From Paracoccaceae bacterium (GTDB lineage: Bacteria; Pseudomonadota; Alphaproteobacteria; Rhodobacterales; Rhodobacteraceae): 64,000 nt of DNA. Position 1 is the stretch's first letter, and each line of letters starts with the position of its first letter. Below are positions 47,901-57,168 of the stretch, in pieces. A program made the position numbers and the translations under genes. The notes beneath the pieces were generated by a model. That model made no database searches, was not told the origin of the DNA, and was given only the letters and a program-made list of their open reading frames with translations. The stretch lies in contig JAFIEF010000001.1 of the NCBI GenBank assembly GCA_020832655.1, forward strand, positions 87,284 through 151,283, written 5' to 3'.

Positions 47901-47929
47901 TTGGAACAGCCGGTCACAAGCGATATATA
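47901..47929 (+). promoter_or_regulatory. Candidate promoter of a small RNA
   Basis: TTGGAA (47901-47906), 17-base spacer, TATATA (47924-47929). It predicts a start near 47936, just upstream of two hairpins, the second followed by a T-run. Divergent from the YejA-like gene. Confidence 0.5.
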
Positions 47930-47935
47930 TGACTC

Positions 47936-48009
47936 ACTGCTCGATAGGTTTCTTGCCTGTATGAAACCTGCCTCAATAACTGACGCCCGCCTTGTGCGGG
48001 CGTTTTTTT
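47936..48009 (+). ncRNA. Predicted small RNA or transcription attenuator leader
   Basis: Inferred 74-nt transcript. Hairpin 1: AGGTTTC (47946-47952), loop TTGCCTGTAT, GAAACCT (47963-47969). Hairpin 2 is an intrinsic terminator, ACGCCCGC (47983-47990), loop CTTGT, GCGGGCGT (47996-48003) with seven T residues. No plus-strand gene lies upstream, so the terminator must end a short RNA starting in this gap or act as a leader attenuator for the 3-hydroxybutyrate dehydrogenase gene at 48085. It does not resemble 6S, SRP or tmRNA. Confidence 0.5.
47983..48009 (+). terminator. Rho-independent terminator
   Basis: 8-bp perfect GC-rich stem (ACGCCCGC and GCGGGCGT) with 5-base loop, followed by T at 48003-48009. 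This is the only textbook intrinsic terminator with a long T-run in the window. Confidence 0.85.
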
Positions 48010-48084
48010 CTGTCCGCACCCTACTGGCATTCGTCGTCCCAACAGCTATGCTGCATGGCAGAGAGATCAGCCAGGGAGCGGAAG

Positions 48085-48858
48085 ATGCAGCTAACGGGAA
48101 AACGCGCGATTGTTACGGGATCGAATTCCGGCATCGGGCTGGGGGTTGCGCGGGAACTGGCGCGCGCCGGTGCGCAGGTGGTGCTCAATTCCTTCACCGA
48201 CAGCGCCGAGGATCACGCGCTGGCGGCAGAGCTGGCGGCAGAGACCGGCGCAAGCGTGCGCTACATCCAGGCTGACATGTCCAAGGCGCAAGAGTGCCGC
48301 GCGCTGGTCGCGCGCGCGGGCGGGTGCGATATTCTGGTCAATAATGCAGGCATCCAGCATGTCGCCCGGATCGAGGAATTTCCGGGCGAAAAATGGGATG
48401 CAATCATCGCCATCAACCTGTCATCGGCCTTCCACACCACCGCCGCCGCGCTGCCGGGGATGTATGAAAATGGCTGGGGGCGGGTGGTCAATATCGCTTC
48501 GGCGCATGGGCTGACCGCCAGCCCCTATAAGTCGGCCTATGTCGCGGCCAAGCATGGCGTGGTGGGGCTGACCAAGACCACGGCACTGGAAGCCGCAGGC
48601 AAGGGCATCACCTGCAACGCGATCTGTCCGGGCTATGTGCTGACGCCGATTGTCGAAAAACAGATCCCCGACCAGATGAAGACGCATAACATGGACCGCG
48701 AAACCGTGATCAGGCAGGTGATGCTGGCGCGCCAGCCCTCGGGCGATTTTGCGACGGTGGAACAGATCGGTGGAACGGCCGTGTTCCTGTGCTCGGATGC
48801 TGCGGCGCAGATCACCGGCACCACGATCTCGGTCGATGGGGGCTGGACCGCCCTGTGA
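48085..48858 (+). CDS. bdhA: 3-hydroxybutyrate dehydrogenase
   Basis: 257 aa short-chain dehydrogenase. It has AIVTGSNSGIGLGVARELAR (NAD-binding), DILVNNAGIQHVARIEEFPG, and catalytic Ser-Tyr-Lys in NIASAHGLTASPYKSAYVAA followed by KHG. The C-terminus TGTTISVDGGWTAL is characteristic of D-3-hydroxybutyrate dehydrogenases, which link polyhydroxybutyrate breakdown to acetoacetate. ATG 48085 follows GGAGCGG; the longer upstream frame crosses the terminator. The patatin gene follows on the same strand. Confidence 0.93.
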   Translation: MQLTGKRAIVTGSNSGIGLGVARELARAGAQVVLNSFTDSAEDHALAAELAAETGASVRYIQADMSKAQECRALVARAGGCDILVNNAGIQHVARIEEFPGEKWDAIIAINLSSAFHTTAAALPGMYENGWGRVVNIASAHGLTASPYKSAYVAAKHGVVGLTKTTALEAAGKGITCNAICPGYVLTPIVEKQIPDQMKTHNMDRETVIRQVMLARQPSGDFATVEQIGGTAVFLCSDAAAQITGTTISVDGGWTAL

Positions 48859-48885
48859 GCTGTGCGCCAGTGGCAGAGGCCGGGA

Positions 48886-48910
48886 TTTGAGTATTTTGGG
48901 CAAGATGAAG
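48886..48910 (+). repeat. Dispersed GAGTATTTTGGGCAAGATGA motif, copy 3
   Basis: TTT then GAGTATTTTGGGCAAGATGA then AG, between bdhA and the patatin gene. It differs by one base from the copy before pgi. Confidence 0.5.
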
Positions 48911-48954
48911 CCGCAGGGGAGGCGCAGCCGCGCCAAAGACAATGAGGGCCGAAA

Positions 48955-49989
48955 ATGACCAAACGCATCAATCTTGCCCTTCAGGGCGGGGGCGCGCATG
49001 GGGCATTCACCTGGGGTGTTCTGGACCGCCTGTTGCAGGACAGCGATATCGAAATTGCGGCGATTTCGGGCACGTCGGCGGGCGCGCTGAATGCGGCCGC
49101 GCTGAAGGCGGGCTGGTCCGAGGGCGGGCGGCAGGGCGCGCGGGTGCTGCTGGATCGGATCTGGCATCAGGTGGGGGCGGTGCATGATTTGCGCCTGACC
49201 GGCTGGATCGCGCAAGCCCTGCCCCCTGTCGGCATGCTGAATTCCTGGGCCGAGGCGCTGATGCCGGTCTCGCCGATGGACATGGCGGCGCTGGTGACAA
49301 GCCCCTATCAGTACGGCGCGCTCTATCGCAATCCGCTGGAGCCTGTGGTGCGTTCCCTGCGCTTTGATCAGGTCTGCGCAAAGGATGGGCCGGAGCTGCA
49401 TATTGCCGCGACCAATGTCCGCAGCGGCAAGATCCGCGTCTTTTCGGGCAGCGAAGTGTGCTGCGAGGTGATCCTTGCCTCGGCCTGCCTGCCGACGCTG
49501 TTTCAGGCGGTGGAACTGACCGACCCCAAAACCGGCGAGGTCGAGGCGTTCTGGGATGGCGGCTATACCGGCAACCCGGCGCTGTTTCCGCTATTTGATG
49601 CGCATCTGCCCGATGATGTGCTGGTCGTGAATATCAATCCGCTGCGGCGCGACAGCATTCCGCAAACGGCGCAGGAGATCCAGAACCGGATCAACGAGAT
49701 CAGCTTCAACTCCTCGCTTCTGCGCGAATTGCGTGCGATTGCCTTCGTCAAGCGGCTGATTGCCGAAGGGCGGATGGAGCGGGGCAGCATGAAGGATGTG
49801 CTGATCCACATGATTGCCGATGATGATCTGATGACAACGCTTTCAGTGACCAGCAAGGTGACCCCGACGCCCTATCTTCTGCACAGTCTGAAGATCGCGG
49901 GGCGGGCGGCCTGCGAGCGGTTTCTGGACGCGCATAAGGCGGATCTGAACATCTCCGCCACGGTTGATCTGGCGGCGATGTTCGACTGA
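48955..49989 (+). CDS. Patatin-like phospholipase
   Basis: 344 aa. The oxyanion Gly-rich loop LALQGGGAHGAFTWGVLDRL, the nucleophile elbow AISGTSAGALNAAALKAG (GxSxG) and the Asp of the dyad in FWDGGYTGNPALFPL are all present. Bacterial patatins hydrolyse acyl lipids. Adjacency to 3-hydroxybutyrate dehydrogenase, conserved in Rhodobacterales, hints at a link to polyhydroxybutyrate or membrane lipid turnover, which is inference. Confidence 0.93.
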   Translation: MTKRINLALQGGGAHGAFTWGVLDRLLQDSDIEIAAISGTSAGALNAAALKAGWSEGGRQGARVLLDRIWHQVGAVHDLRLTGWIAQALPPVGMLNSWAEALMPVSPMDMAALVTSPYQYGALYRNPLEPVVRSLRFDQVCAKDGPELHIAATNVRSGKIRVFSGSEVCCEVILASACLPTLFQAVELTDPKTGEVEAFWDGGYTGNPALFPLFDAHLPDDVLVVNINPLRRDSIPQTAQEIQNRINEISFNSSLLRELRAIAFVKRLIAEGRMERGSMKDVLIHMIADDDLMTTLSVTSKVTPTPYLLHSLKIAGRAACERFLDAHKADLNISATVDLAAMFD

Positions 49990-50000
49990 CGCGCTGCGCG

Positions 50001-50705
50001 CTACGGTTTCGGCGCGTCAGGCTGCGTCGGCAGCGCCGGGCGGCGCGTTCTTGCGCGCTTGCCGCGCGGGTCGGGATAGACCAGCCCGGCCGAGATCACC
50101 AGCTTGGCGGCATCCTCGATCTCCATCTCCAGCTCGATCACGTCGCGGCGGGGAACGAACAGCAAGAACCCCGAAGTGGGGTTGGGTGTGGTTGGCAGGA
50201 AGATCGAGATCATCTCTCCGTTTTCGGCCAGATGCTCGCCGATTTCCCCGCGTGTGGTGGTCGAGATGAAGGCCACCGCCCAGATGCCGGGGCGCGGATA
50301 TTGCACCAGACAGGCGCGGTCGAATGTCGGGGTCTGGCGCGAAAGGATGGTTTCGGCGATCTGCTTGACGGCGTTATAGATCGAGCGCACCACCGGCATC
50401 ACCTCGACAATGCGCTCGCCCCAATGGACCAGCGTGCGCCCGATCAGCCCCTTGGTGAAATACCCCATCACCAAGGTAAAGATCAGGAACACCACCACCC
50501 CCACGCCGGGAACATCCCAGCCCAGCATGGTTTGCGGGTGAAAGCGGCGCGGAATGAAGTTCAGGACAATCCCGTCCATCCAGGTGATGACATTCCATAC
50601 CAGCCAGATCGTCAGAACCCCCGGTGCAATCACGGCCAGCCCGGCAATGAAATTGTTGCGGATCGATGCCAGCAGGCCGCGTTTGTTGTGGTCGGGACTC
50701 ATCAT
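50001..50705 (-). CDS. DUF502 membrane protein
   Basis: 234 aa. Two transmembrane helices (about residues 18-41 and 68-90) surround a loop with IVLNFIPRRFHPQTMLGWDV. A cytoplasmic domain follows with MPVVRSIYNAVKQIAETILS and TTPNPTSGFLLFVPRRDVIE, all hallmarks of DUF502. The function is unknown; the family is widespread. Two adjacent ATGs (50705 and 50702) are equally possible; AAAGG precedes them. It is convergent with the patatin gene. Confidence 0.9.
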   Translation of the reverse strand: MMSPDHNKRGLLASIRNNFIAGLAVIAPGVLTIWLVWNVITWMDGIVLNFIPRRFHPQTMLGWDVPGVGVVVFLIFTLVMGYFTKGLIGRTLVHWGERIVEVMPVVRSIYNAVKQIAETILSRQTPTFDRACLVQYPRPGIWAVAFISTTTRGEIGEHLAENGEMISIFLPTTPNPTSGFLLFVPRRDVIELEMEIEDAAKLVISAGLVYPDPRGKRARTRRPALPTQPDAPKP

Positions 50706-50834
50706 CTGCCTTTCGCGATAGCGTTGCGCGCATAGATGGTGAAGCGCGCGGGGGCTTGCAAGCCTCTTTGGCATATCCGCGCGCGCGGCAAAACCGGTTT
50801 CCTGTCCGGTGCGACCGGGATATAGCCCTGTCCC

Positions 50835-51395
50835 ATGTATGAAGATTTCTCGGAACGGCTGTTTGCGCATTATGTCGGCGGCGCGTGGCGCGCGCCCTTC
50901 GGCACTAAAGCCGCAAGCGTAGTTACGCGCGACGGGCAGATGCTGGGGCAGGTGATTGCGGCAGAGTGCCGCGATGTCAGCCGCGCCCTTGCGGGGCTTC
51001 GCGAGGCCGGGGACGGGGCGCGGCGCGATTTTGCCGCGCTGGTCGCGCAGCAGGCCGAAGATCTGGCCGAAGGGCTGGCCGCGCAGGGCGCGCGCCCCTC
51101 CACCAGCGCTATTTTGCATTTCGCAGCTGCGTTGGCCGGGCAGGAACCGGTCGCGGCGCCGGTCGCGCTGATCCGTCCGGCGCGTGATGATCTGTCGGTA
51201 CTCGGTCAAGCGCTGGGGCGCGGTCTGGGCGCGGGGGTGATCCATTGCCCCCCTGTTTCCGAAGCGATCTTCGCCACCCAGCTTGCGCGTTGCGCGGCGC
51301 AGGCGGGTTTGCCCGCAGGCGCCTTTACCTTGCTGCATTGCCCGACAGCGGCGGCGCAGAAATTGCTGCGCCATTCCGGCATCACCGTTCAGTAA
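50835..51395 (+). CDS. Truncated aldehyde dehydrogenase homologue
   Basis: 186 aa. FAHYVGGAWRAPFGTKAASV and VIAAECRDVSRALAGLREAG match the N-terminal part of aldehyde dehydrogenases, and LGQALGRGLGAGVIHCPPVS plus LARCAAQAGLPAGAFTLLHC match the NAD-binding half. The catalytic domain (with the active-site cysteine and glutamate) is absent, and the middle is shortened. The frame is intact with normal codon bias, so it may be a retained non-catalytic derivative instead of a recent pseudogene. Divergent from the DUF502 gene. Confidence 0.65.
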   Translation: MYEDFSERLFAHYVGGAWRAPFGTKAASVVTRDGQMLGQVIAAECRDVSRALAGLREAGDGARRDFAALVAQQAEDLAEGLAAQGARPSTSAILHFAAALAGQEPVAAPVALIRPARDDLSVLGQALGRGLGAGVIHCPPVSEAIFATQLARCAAQAGLPAGAFTLLHCPTAAAQKLLRHSGITVQ

Positions 51396-51402
51396 GCATG
51401 CC

Positions 51403-51627
51403 TCAGCAGGCGTGGAAGCGCGCGCCCAGTACCATTGCGGGGATATCTGCGCGCGTCAGGCCCAGTTCTGCAAGTTCGGCATCGGATTTGGCGTTGTAAT
51501 ATTCAAGCCGCCGATAGCTGGGCGACAGTTGCGCCATGCGCTGCAGCAGGGGCAGGATGACCCGGTCCAGAAAGCTGCTGTCATCTTGGTCCATCGCCGG
51601 GATGGTGTTGGTGCTGATGCTCGTCAT
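51403..51627 (-). CDS. DUF1127 small protein
   Basis: 74 aa. The DUF1127 (YjiS-like) signature is in the C-terminal half: RRLEYYNAKSDAELAELGLT followed by RADIP. Arginine-rich DUF1127 proteins of alphaproteobacteria affect RNA turnover, phosphate and stress responses. ATG 51627 is preceded by AAAGGG. It overlaps nothing and converges with the truncated dehydrogenase gene. Confidence 0.85.
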   Translation of the reverse strand: MTSISTNTIPAMDQDDSSFLDRVILPLLQRMAQLSPSYRRLEYYNAKSDAELAELGLTRADIPAMVLGARFHAC

Positions 51628-51792
51628 CTGGAAACCCTTTCCTTGGTGTTTCCTCCCGCAACTCAAGATAGGTCAGCCTGTTTGACCTGGCTACGGCCAA
51701 TGAAGAAACCCCGCCTTGCGTCTGGCGCAGGGCTGGATGCAAGACTTTGTTAACCAAAACCGGGCAGAGTTAATGCGGCATGCAGGAAAATA

Positions 51793-51807
51793 GTTCTCGA
51801 TTTGTTC
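51793..51807. promoter_or_regulatory. SOS (LexA) box of recA
   Basis: GTTCTCGATTTGTTC is an exact GTTC-N7-GTTC, the alphaproteobacterial LexA operator, 79 bases upstream of the recA start. It overlaps a -35-like TTGTTC, so LexA binding would block the promoter. Confidence 0.85.
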
Positions 51808-51830
51808 ATATTCATGTTGTAGGAATATTT
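51802..51830 (+). promoter_or_regulatory. Candidate recA promoter
   Basis: TTGTTC (51802-51807), 17-base spacer, ATATTT (51825-51830). The -35 box shares bases with the LexA box. It predicts a leader of about 50 nt. Confidence 0.5.
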
Positions 51831-51886
51831 CGTGAACAAAGCTGCGATTGCTGCATGTGGCGCAGTATGGAATAAGGGGCCAGGGA

Positions 51887-52954
51887 ATGACTGTAGTGGA
51901 TTTGCTGACAATGACTGACAAGCGGACAGCGGAAAAACAGAAGGCACTCGATTCGGCGCTTGCGCAGATCGAGCGGCAATTCGGCAAAGGCTCGATCATG
52001 CGGCTGGGGGCCGACAGCCCTGTGGCAGAGATCGCGTCCACCTCGACCGGCTCGCTTGGGCTGGACATTGCCCTTGGCATTGGCGGCCTGCCCAAGGGAC
52101 GGATCGTCGAAATCTACGGCCCCGAATCCTCGGGCAAGACCACGCTGACGCTACATGCGGTTGCCGAGGAACAGAAAAAGGGCGGTATCTGCGCCTTCGT
52201 CGATGCCGAACATGCGCTGGATCCGCAATATGCCCGCAAGCTGGGCGTCAATCTGGACGATCTGCTGATCTCGCAGCCCGATACCGGCGAACAGGCGCTG
52301 GAGATTGTCGATACGCTGGTGCGTTCGGGCGCAGTGTCGATGGTGGTGGTCGATTCTGTCGCCGCCCTGACACCGAAATCGGAACTCGAAGGCGATATGG
52401 GCGACAGCAGCGTGGGGGTTCATGCCCGGCTGATGAGTCAGGCCATGCGCAAGCTCGCTGGCTCGATCTCGCGCACCAATTGCATGGTGATCTTCATCAA
52501 CCAGATCCGTATGAAGATCGGCGTCATGTTCGGCAGCCCCGAAACCACCACGGGCGGCAATGCGCTGAAATTCTATGCCTCTGTGCGCTTGGATATCCGC
52601 CGCATCGGCGCGATCAAGGACCGCGATGAAGTTGTGGGCAACCAGACCCGTGTCAAGGTCGTGAAGAACAAGGTCGCCCCGCCCTTCAAGCAGGTCGAAT
52701 TCGATATCATGTATGGCGAAGGGATTTCCAAGACCGGCGAATTGCTGGATCTGGGCGTCAAGGCCGGCGTGGTAGAGAAATCGGGCGCATGGTATTCCTA
52801 TGGCGATGAACGTATCGGGCAGGGGCGTGAAAACGCCAAGAGCTTCCTGAAGGAAAACCCCCAGCGCGCGCTGGAGATCGAGGACAAGATCCGTGCCGCC
52901 CACGGGCTGGATTTCGCGGCCGATGATTCAGACGCCGCGATTGTCGAGGATTGA
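51887..52954 (+). CDS. recA: Recombinase RecA
   Basis: 355 aa. It forms ATP-dependent filaments on single-stranded DNA for homologous recombination and triggers LexA cleavage. Walker [10 protein letters not shown] (about residue 79-87), the catalytic [10 protein letters not shown]-equivalent [18 protein letters not shown], Walker [11 protein letters not shown] and loop [20 protein letters not shown] are clear. ATG 51887 (MTVVDLLTM) has CCAGGGA in front; ATG 51911 (MTDKRTAEK) is an alternative. Confidence 0.97.
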   Translation: MTVVDLLTMTDKRTAEKQKALDSALAQIERQFGKGSIMRLGADSPVAEIASTSTGSLGLDIALGIGGLPKGRIVEIYGPESSGKTTLTLHAVAEEQKKGGICAFVDAEHALDPQYARKLGVNLDDLLISQPDTGEQALEIVDTLVRSGAVSMVVVDSVAALTPKSELEGDMGDSSVGVHARLMSQAMRKLAGSISRTNCMVIFINQIRMKIGVMFGSPETTTGGNALKFYASVRLDIRRIGAIKDRDEVVGNQTRVKVVKNKVAPPFKQVEFDIMYGEGISKTGELLDLGVKAGVVEKSGAWYSYGDERIGQGRENAKSFLKENPQRALEIEDKIRAAHGLDFAADDSDAAIVED

Positions 52955-53329
52955 GGCAAGGCGCCAACCTCATATGCGAGGCGCACCAGCCGCGCGCGCC
53001 ACGACCCGATGAAGCGAAGACCCGCCAGGCGCGTTGCGACAAGCTGATCGTGCCCCGGCGTGGATGCATGGGCACGGTCCTGCCCCCCTTGCCAGCCTGA
53101 TGCAGATGCCACAGGCAGCGCGGTCAAGACCGGGTGCGATGGCAGGCGCGGGACCGTGTTGCGGCTGCTGCTGCTTGCCATGCGCGCCAGGTCGCGGGCG
53201 CCAATGCGCGCGGTGCCGCGCCGGGTCGCGCATGGCCGGGATGGATGCGGGTGCGGTTGAATGGTGGACACGGTCGCGTCGCAGGGCTAAACGAGGCAAA
53301 ATCGCCCCAATCTGCCCGCGAGGACCGCC
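52955..53329. other. recA-alaS intergenic region, no gene seen
   Basis: 375 GC-rich bases. No tRNA, strong terminator, T-box or supported frame is visible; the open frames have atypical composition (Arg/Gly/Ala/Cys-rich). It presumably contains the alaS promoter. Confidence 0.4.
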
Positions 53330-55990
53330 ATGACCAGCCTCAATGATATCCGCTCGACCTTTCTGGATTTCTTCGCCCGCAATGGCCATGAGGTGGTCGA
53401 CAGCTCGCCCCTGGTGCCGCGCAATGACCCCACATTGATGTTCACCAATTCGGGCATGGTGCAGTTCAAGAATGTCTTCACCGGTCTGGAACATCGCGAC
53501 TATAACCGCGCGACAACGTCGCAGAAATGCGTGCGCGCCGGTGGCAAGCACAATGACCTTGACAATGTCGGCTACACCGCGCGCCATCACACCTTCTTCG
53601 AAATGCTGGGGAATTTCAGCTTTGGCGATTACTTCAAATCCGACGCGATTCCCTTCGCATGGGAACTGTTGACCCGCGATTTCGACATCCCCAAAGACCG
53701 GTTGCTGGTCACCGTCTATCACACCGATGACGAAGCGGCGGATATCTGGAAGAAGGTTGCAGGGCTGCCCGATGAGCGCATCATCCGCATCCCGACGGAT
53801 GACAACTTCTGGCGCATGGGGCCAACCGGACCGTGCGGCCCCTGCACCGAAATATTCTTTGACCACGGTCCCAGCATCTGGGGCGGCCCTCCGGGCAGCG
53901 CGGAAGAAGATGGCGACCGTTTCATCGAGATATGGAATCTGGTCTTCATGCAGAATGAACAGCATGAAGATGGTCGCCTGACCGAATTGCCCCGCCAGTC
54001 GATCGATACCGGCATGGGGTTGGAACGGATCGGCGCGCTGTTGCAGGGCAAGCATGACAATTACGACACCGATCTGATGCGCGCGCTGATAGAGGCCAGC
54101 GCGCATGCCACCAGCTCTGACCCCGATGGCCCCGGCAAGACGCATCATCGCGTCATCGCCGATCATCTGCGCGCCACCTCCTTCCTGATCGCCGATGGCG
54201 TGATGCCCGGCAATGACGGGCGCGGCTATGTGCTGCGCCGGATCATGCGTCGCGCCATGCGCCATGCGCATATGCTGGGCGCGCAAGACCCGCTGATGCA
54301 CCGGCTGGTGCCCGCGCTGGTCACGCAGATGGGCGGGCATTTCACCGAGTTGCGCGCGGCACAGGCGCTGATCACCGAGACCCTGCGCGCCGAGGAAACC
54401 CGCTTCCGCCAGACGCTGGATCGCGGTCTGAAACTGCTTGATGCAGAGTTGGAAGGGCTGGCCGAAGGCGCGACCCTGCCCGGCCAGACCGCCTTCAAGC
54501 TTTATGACACTTATGGCTTTCCGCTTGATCTGACGCAGGATGCGCTGCGCGAACGCGGTCGCGCGGTCGATGTTGCGGGGTTTGACGCGGCGATGGCCGA
54601 ACAGAAGGCGCGCGCGCGTGCCAGCTGGGCCGGTACCGGCGAGGCGCAGGATGCCGCGATCTGGTTCGATCTGGCCGATACGCATGGCCCGAGCGAATTT
54701 CTGGGCTATGATATGGAAACCGCCGAGGGGCAGATCCTTGCGCTTGTCGTCGATGGCGCGGCCTGCGCGCGCGCGCAGGGCAGCGTGCAAATCATGGTCA
54801 ACCAGACCCCGTTCTATGCCGAAGCGGGCGGGCAGGTCGGTGATAGCGGCTTCATCCGCTCGGCCACCGGCGTGGCAGAAATTTCTGACACGCGCAAACA
54901 GGCGGGTGTCTTCGTGCATATTGGCCGTGTGATCGAAGGCGAGATCAGCACCGGCCAGCCCGTCAAGCTGGAGGTTGACCACCGCCGTCGCAGCGCCATC
55001 CGCGCCAATCATTCGGCCACCCATCTGCTGCATGAAGCGCTACGCCGTGCATTGGGGGATCACGTGGCGCAGAAAGGCTCGCTCAACGCGCCGGATCGGC
55101 TGCGCTTCGATTTCAGCCATTCGGCGGCGCTCAGCGCATGGGATCTGGCCGCGATCGAGGCAGAGGTAAATGCCTTCATCCGCCAGAATAGCCCAGTCGA
55201 AACCCGCATCATGACCCCCGATGAGGCTCGCGCCATCGGCGCACAGGCGCTGTTTGGCGAAAAATATGGCGATGAGGTGCGCGTCGTGTCAATGGGCCAA
55301 CAGGCCAATTCCGGCAAGGGGCAGGATGGCAACACCTATTCGATCGAACTCTGCGGCGGCACCCATGTCGTGCGCACCGGCGATATCGGCGCCTTTGTCT
55401 GTCTGGGCGACAGCGCCTCTTCGGCAGGGGTACGCCGCATCGAGGCGCTGACCGGGCAGGCCGCGCTGGACTATCTGCGGGCGCAAGAGGCGCGTCTGGC
55501 AGAGGTAGCGGGCGCGTTGAAAGCACCTGCGGGCGATGTGCCCGCGCGGGTGCGCAACCTGCTGGATGAACGCCGCGCGCTGCAAAACGAAATAGCACAG
55601 CTCAAGCGTCAGATCGCGATGGGCGGGGGCACCGAGGCTGATGAGCAGATCAGCACCATTGCGGGCATCCGCTTGATTGCAAGGGTCATGTCAGGGGTGA
55701 GCGGCAAGGAACTGCCCGCGCTGATCGATGCGATGAAGGAAAAGCTGGGTTCCGGCGCCGTGGTGCTGATCGCCGATACCGGCGCACGCCCGGCGGTCGC
55801 GGCAGGGGTGACGGCTGATCTGACCGACCGGCTTTCGGCCATCGATCTGGTGCGCGCCACTGTGGCGGAACTTGGCGGCAAGGGCGGCGGCGGCCGGCCT
55901 GATATGGCACAAGGGGGCGGGGTCGATATCGCCGGGGCCGACAAGGCGCTGGAAGCCGCGCGCGTCGTGATCGAAGGGGTGGATGCATGA
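53330..55990 (+). CDS. alaS: Alanyl-tRNA synthetase
   Basis: 886 aa, full length. N-terminal catalytic domain ([34 protein letters not shown]), editing domain with zinc site [20 protein letters not shown] and CGGTH, and C-terminal oligomerisation region. It charges tRNA-Ala and edits Ser/Gly. A GAGGA ribosome site precedes ATG 53330. Its stop overlaps the DUF1330 gene by 4 bases. Confidence 0.97.
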   Translation: MTSLNDIRSTFLDFFARNGHEVVDSSPLVPRNDPTLMFTNSGMVQFKNVFTGLEHRDYNRATTSQKCVRAGGKHNDLDNVGYTARHHTFFEMLGNFSFGDYFKSDAIPFAWELLTRDFDIPKDRLLVTVYHTDDEAADIWKKVAGLPDERIIRIPTDDNFWRMGPTGPCGPCTEIFFDHGPSIWGGPPGSAEEDGDRFIEIWNLVFMQNEQHEDGRLTELPRQSIDTGMGLERIGALLQGKHDNYDTDLMRALIEASAHATSSDPDGPGKTHHRVIADHLRATSFLIADGVMPGNDGRGYVLRRIMRRAMRHAHMLGAQDPLMHRLVPALVTQMGGHFTELRAAQALITETLRAEETRFRQTLDRGLKLLDAELEGLAEGATLPGQTAFKLYDTYGFPLDLTQDALRERGRAVDVAGFDAAMAEQKARARASWAGTGEAQDAAIWFDLADTHGPSEFLGYDMETAEGQILALVVDGAACARAQGSVQIMVNQTPFYAEAGGQVGDSGFIRSATGVAEISDTRKQAGVFVHIGRVIEGEISTGQPVKLEVDHRRRSAIRANHSATHLLHEALRRALGDHVAQKGSLNAPDRLRFDFSHSAALSAWDLAAIEAEVNAFIRQNSPVETRIMTPDEARAIGAQALFGEKYGDEVRVVSMGQQANSGKGQDGNTYSIELCGGTHVVRTGDIGAFVCLGDSASSAGVRRIEALTGQAALDYLRAQEARLAEVAGALKAPAGDVPARVRNLLDERRALQNEIAQLKRQIAMGGGTEADEQISTIAGIRLIARVMSGVSGKELPALIDAMKEKLGSGAVVLIADTGARPAVAAGVTADLTDRLSAIDLVRATVAELGGKGGGGRPDMAQGGGVDIAGADKALEAARVVIEGVDA

Positions 55991-56274
55991 GCGCGCTCTG
56001 GATTGCCCATGTCACTGTCACCGATCCCGAGGCTTATGGCGAATATGCCAGCCGCGCGACTGCGGCGATTGGCGCGCATGGCGGGGTCTTCCTTGCGCGG
56101 GCCGGGCGCTATGTCCAGCTTGAAGGACGCGAACGCAAGCGCAATGTCGTGGCGCGCTTTCCTTCGGTCGAGGCGGCAGTTGCCTGCTACAATTCGCCCG
56201 AATACCAAGAGGCGCTGAGCTTTGCCAAAGACGCCGCAGAGCGTGATCTGGTGGTGGTCGAAGAAAACAGCTGA
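55987..56274 (+). CDS. DUF1330 family protein
   Basis: 95 aa dimeric alpha/beta-barrel (ferredoxin-like) fold. [40 protein letters not shown] and [20 protein letters not shown] match DUF1330. The function is unknown. ATG overlaps the alaS stop (ATGA), so it is translated in the same unit. Confidence 0.92.
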   Translation: MSALWIAHVTVTDPEAYGEYASRATAAIGAHGGVFLARAGRYVQLEGRERKRNVVARFPSVEAAVACYNSPEYQEALSFAKDAAERDLVVVEENS

Positions 56275-56287
56275 ACTGCGTTTTCAG

Positions 56288-56307
56288 CCTTGCCAAAATA
56301 TCCTCGG
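56288..56307 (-). repeat. Dispersed GAGgATATTTTGGCAAGG motif, copy 4
   Basis: On the minus strand CCGAGGATATTTTGGCAAGG, just past the DUF1330 stop. It is related to the copies at 6489, 32791 and 48886. Confidence 0.4.
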
Positions 56308-56311
56308 GGGG

Positions 56312-56351
56312 GTCCGGCCCACGGGGCCGGACGGGGGGCAGACAGCCCCCC
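56312..56351. terminator. Double hairpin between DUF1330 gene and truA
   Basis: GTCCGGCCC (56312-56320), loop ACG, GGGCCGGAC (56324-56332), followed directly by GGGGGG (56333-56338), loop, CCCCCC (56346-56351). It separates convergent genes and probably stops both transcripts, although there is no T-run. Confidence 0.5.
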
Positions 56352-56358
56352 AATTCCG

Positions 56359-57132
56359 TCACGGCCCGGCAAACGGGTCGGCGGCATAGCCCACCCCGGT
56401 CAGGCACAACCCGTCCGGCGGGCTGACCGGCCCGCAGGCTGCGCGGTCGCGCGCCTTGAGCGCCTGTCTGACATCCTCGGGCTGCCATGCGCCCGCGCCC
56501 ACGCGCTCCAGCGTGCCGACAATGCTGCGCACCTGATTATGCAGGAAAGAGCGCGCGCGCAGATGAAAGCGGAACTCGGTGCCATGCGGGATCGCGACGG
56601 CTTCAACTGTCAGCGCGTCAAGCGTCTTGACCGCCGAGGCCGCCTGGCACTGGCTGGCGCGGAAGGTGGTGAAATCATGCTGGCCGATCAGATGTTGCGC
56701 GCCCTGCTGCATCGCGGCCAGATCCAGCCCGCGGCGGATATGCCAGACCTGCCCTGCCGCCAGTGTGGGCGGCGCGCGGCGCGACAGCAGGCGAAACAGA
56801 TAGCGCCGCTCCAGCGCGGAAAAGCGCGCATGGAAGCTGTCATCCACCTGAGCGCAGGCCAGCACCGCCACCGGGGCCGGGCGCAGATGGTGATTGAGCG
56901 CCTCCATCAGCCGGAACGGATCCCAGTCGCGGCGCATGTCGCAATGCGCCACCTGTCCGGTGGCATGCACCCCGGTATCGGTGCGCCCTGCCGCCGCGAT
57001 GCGCGGCAGATCGGGTTCCAGCCGCGCCAGCGCAGCCTCTATCGCGCCCTGAACCGAGGGCCGGTCGGCCTGCGCCTGCCAGCCGCAAAAGGGCCGTCCG
57101 TCATATTCGATTTTCAGTGCATATCGGGGCAT
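56359..57132 (-). CDS. truA: tRNA pseudouridine(38-40) synthase TruA
   Basis: 257 aa. [20 protein letters not shown] is the family N-terminus and [20 protein letters not shown] contains the catalytic aspartate. It modifies U38-U40 in the anticodon arm. ATG 57132 is chosen because the frame further upstream adds non-conserved residues. Confidence 0.96.
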   Translation of the reverse strand: MPRYALKIEYDGRPFCGWQAQADRPSVQGAIEAALARLEPDLPRIAAAGRTDTGVHATGQVAHCDMRRDWDPFRLMEALNHHLRPAPVAVLACAQVDDSFHARFSALERRYLFRLLSRRAPPTLAAGQVWHIRRGLDLAAMQQGAQHLIGQHDFTTFRASQCQAASAVKTLDALTVEAVAIPHGTEFRFHLRARSFLHNQVRSIVGTLERVGAGAWQPEDVRQALKARDRAACGPVSPPDGLCLTGVGYAADPFAGP

Positions 57133-57168
57133 GGCGTCCGAGGTAGCGCGCGCGCGCGGCCAATGCAA

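Noticed and set aside
53034-53333. Short Cys/Arg-rich frames in the recA-alaS gap
   Set aside because: Composition unlike real proteins and no ribosome site.
52970-55033. A 687-codon open frame antisense to alaS
   Set aside because: It mirrors the codon pattern of the alaS gene in GC-rich DNA and shows no family similarity; alaS on the other strand is certain.
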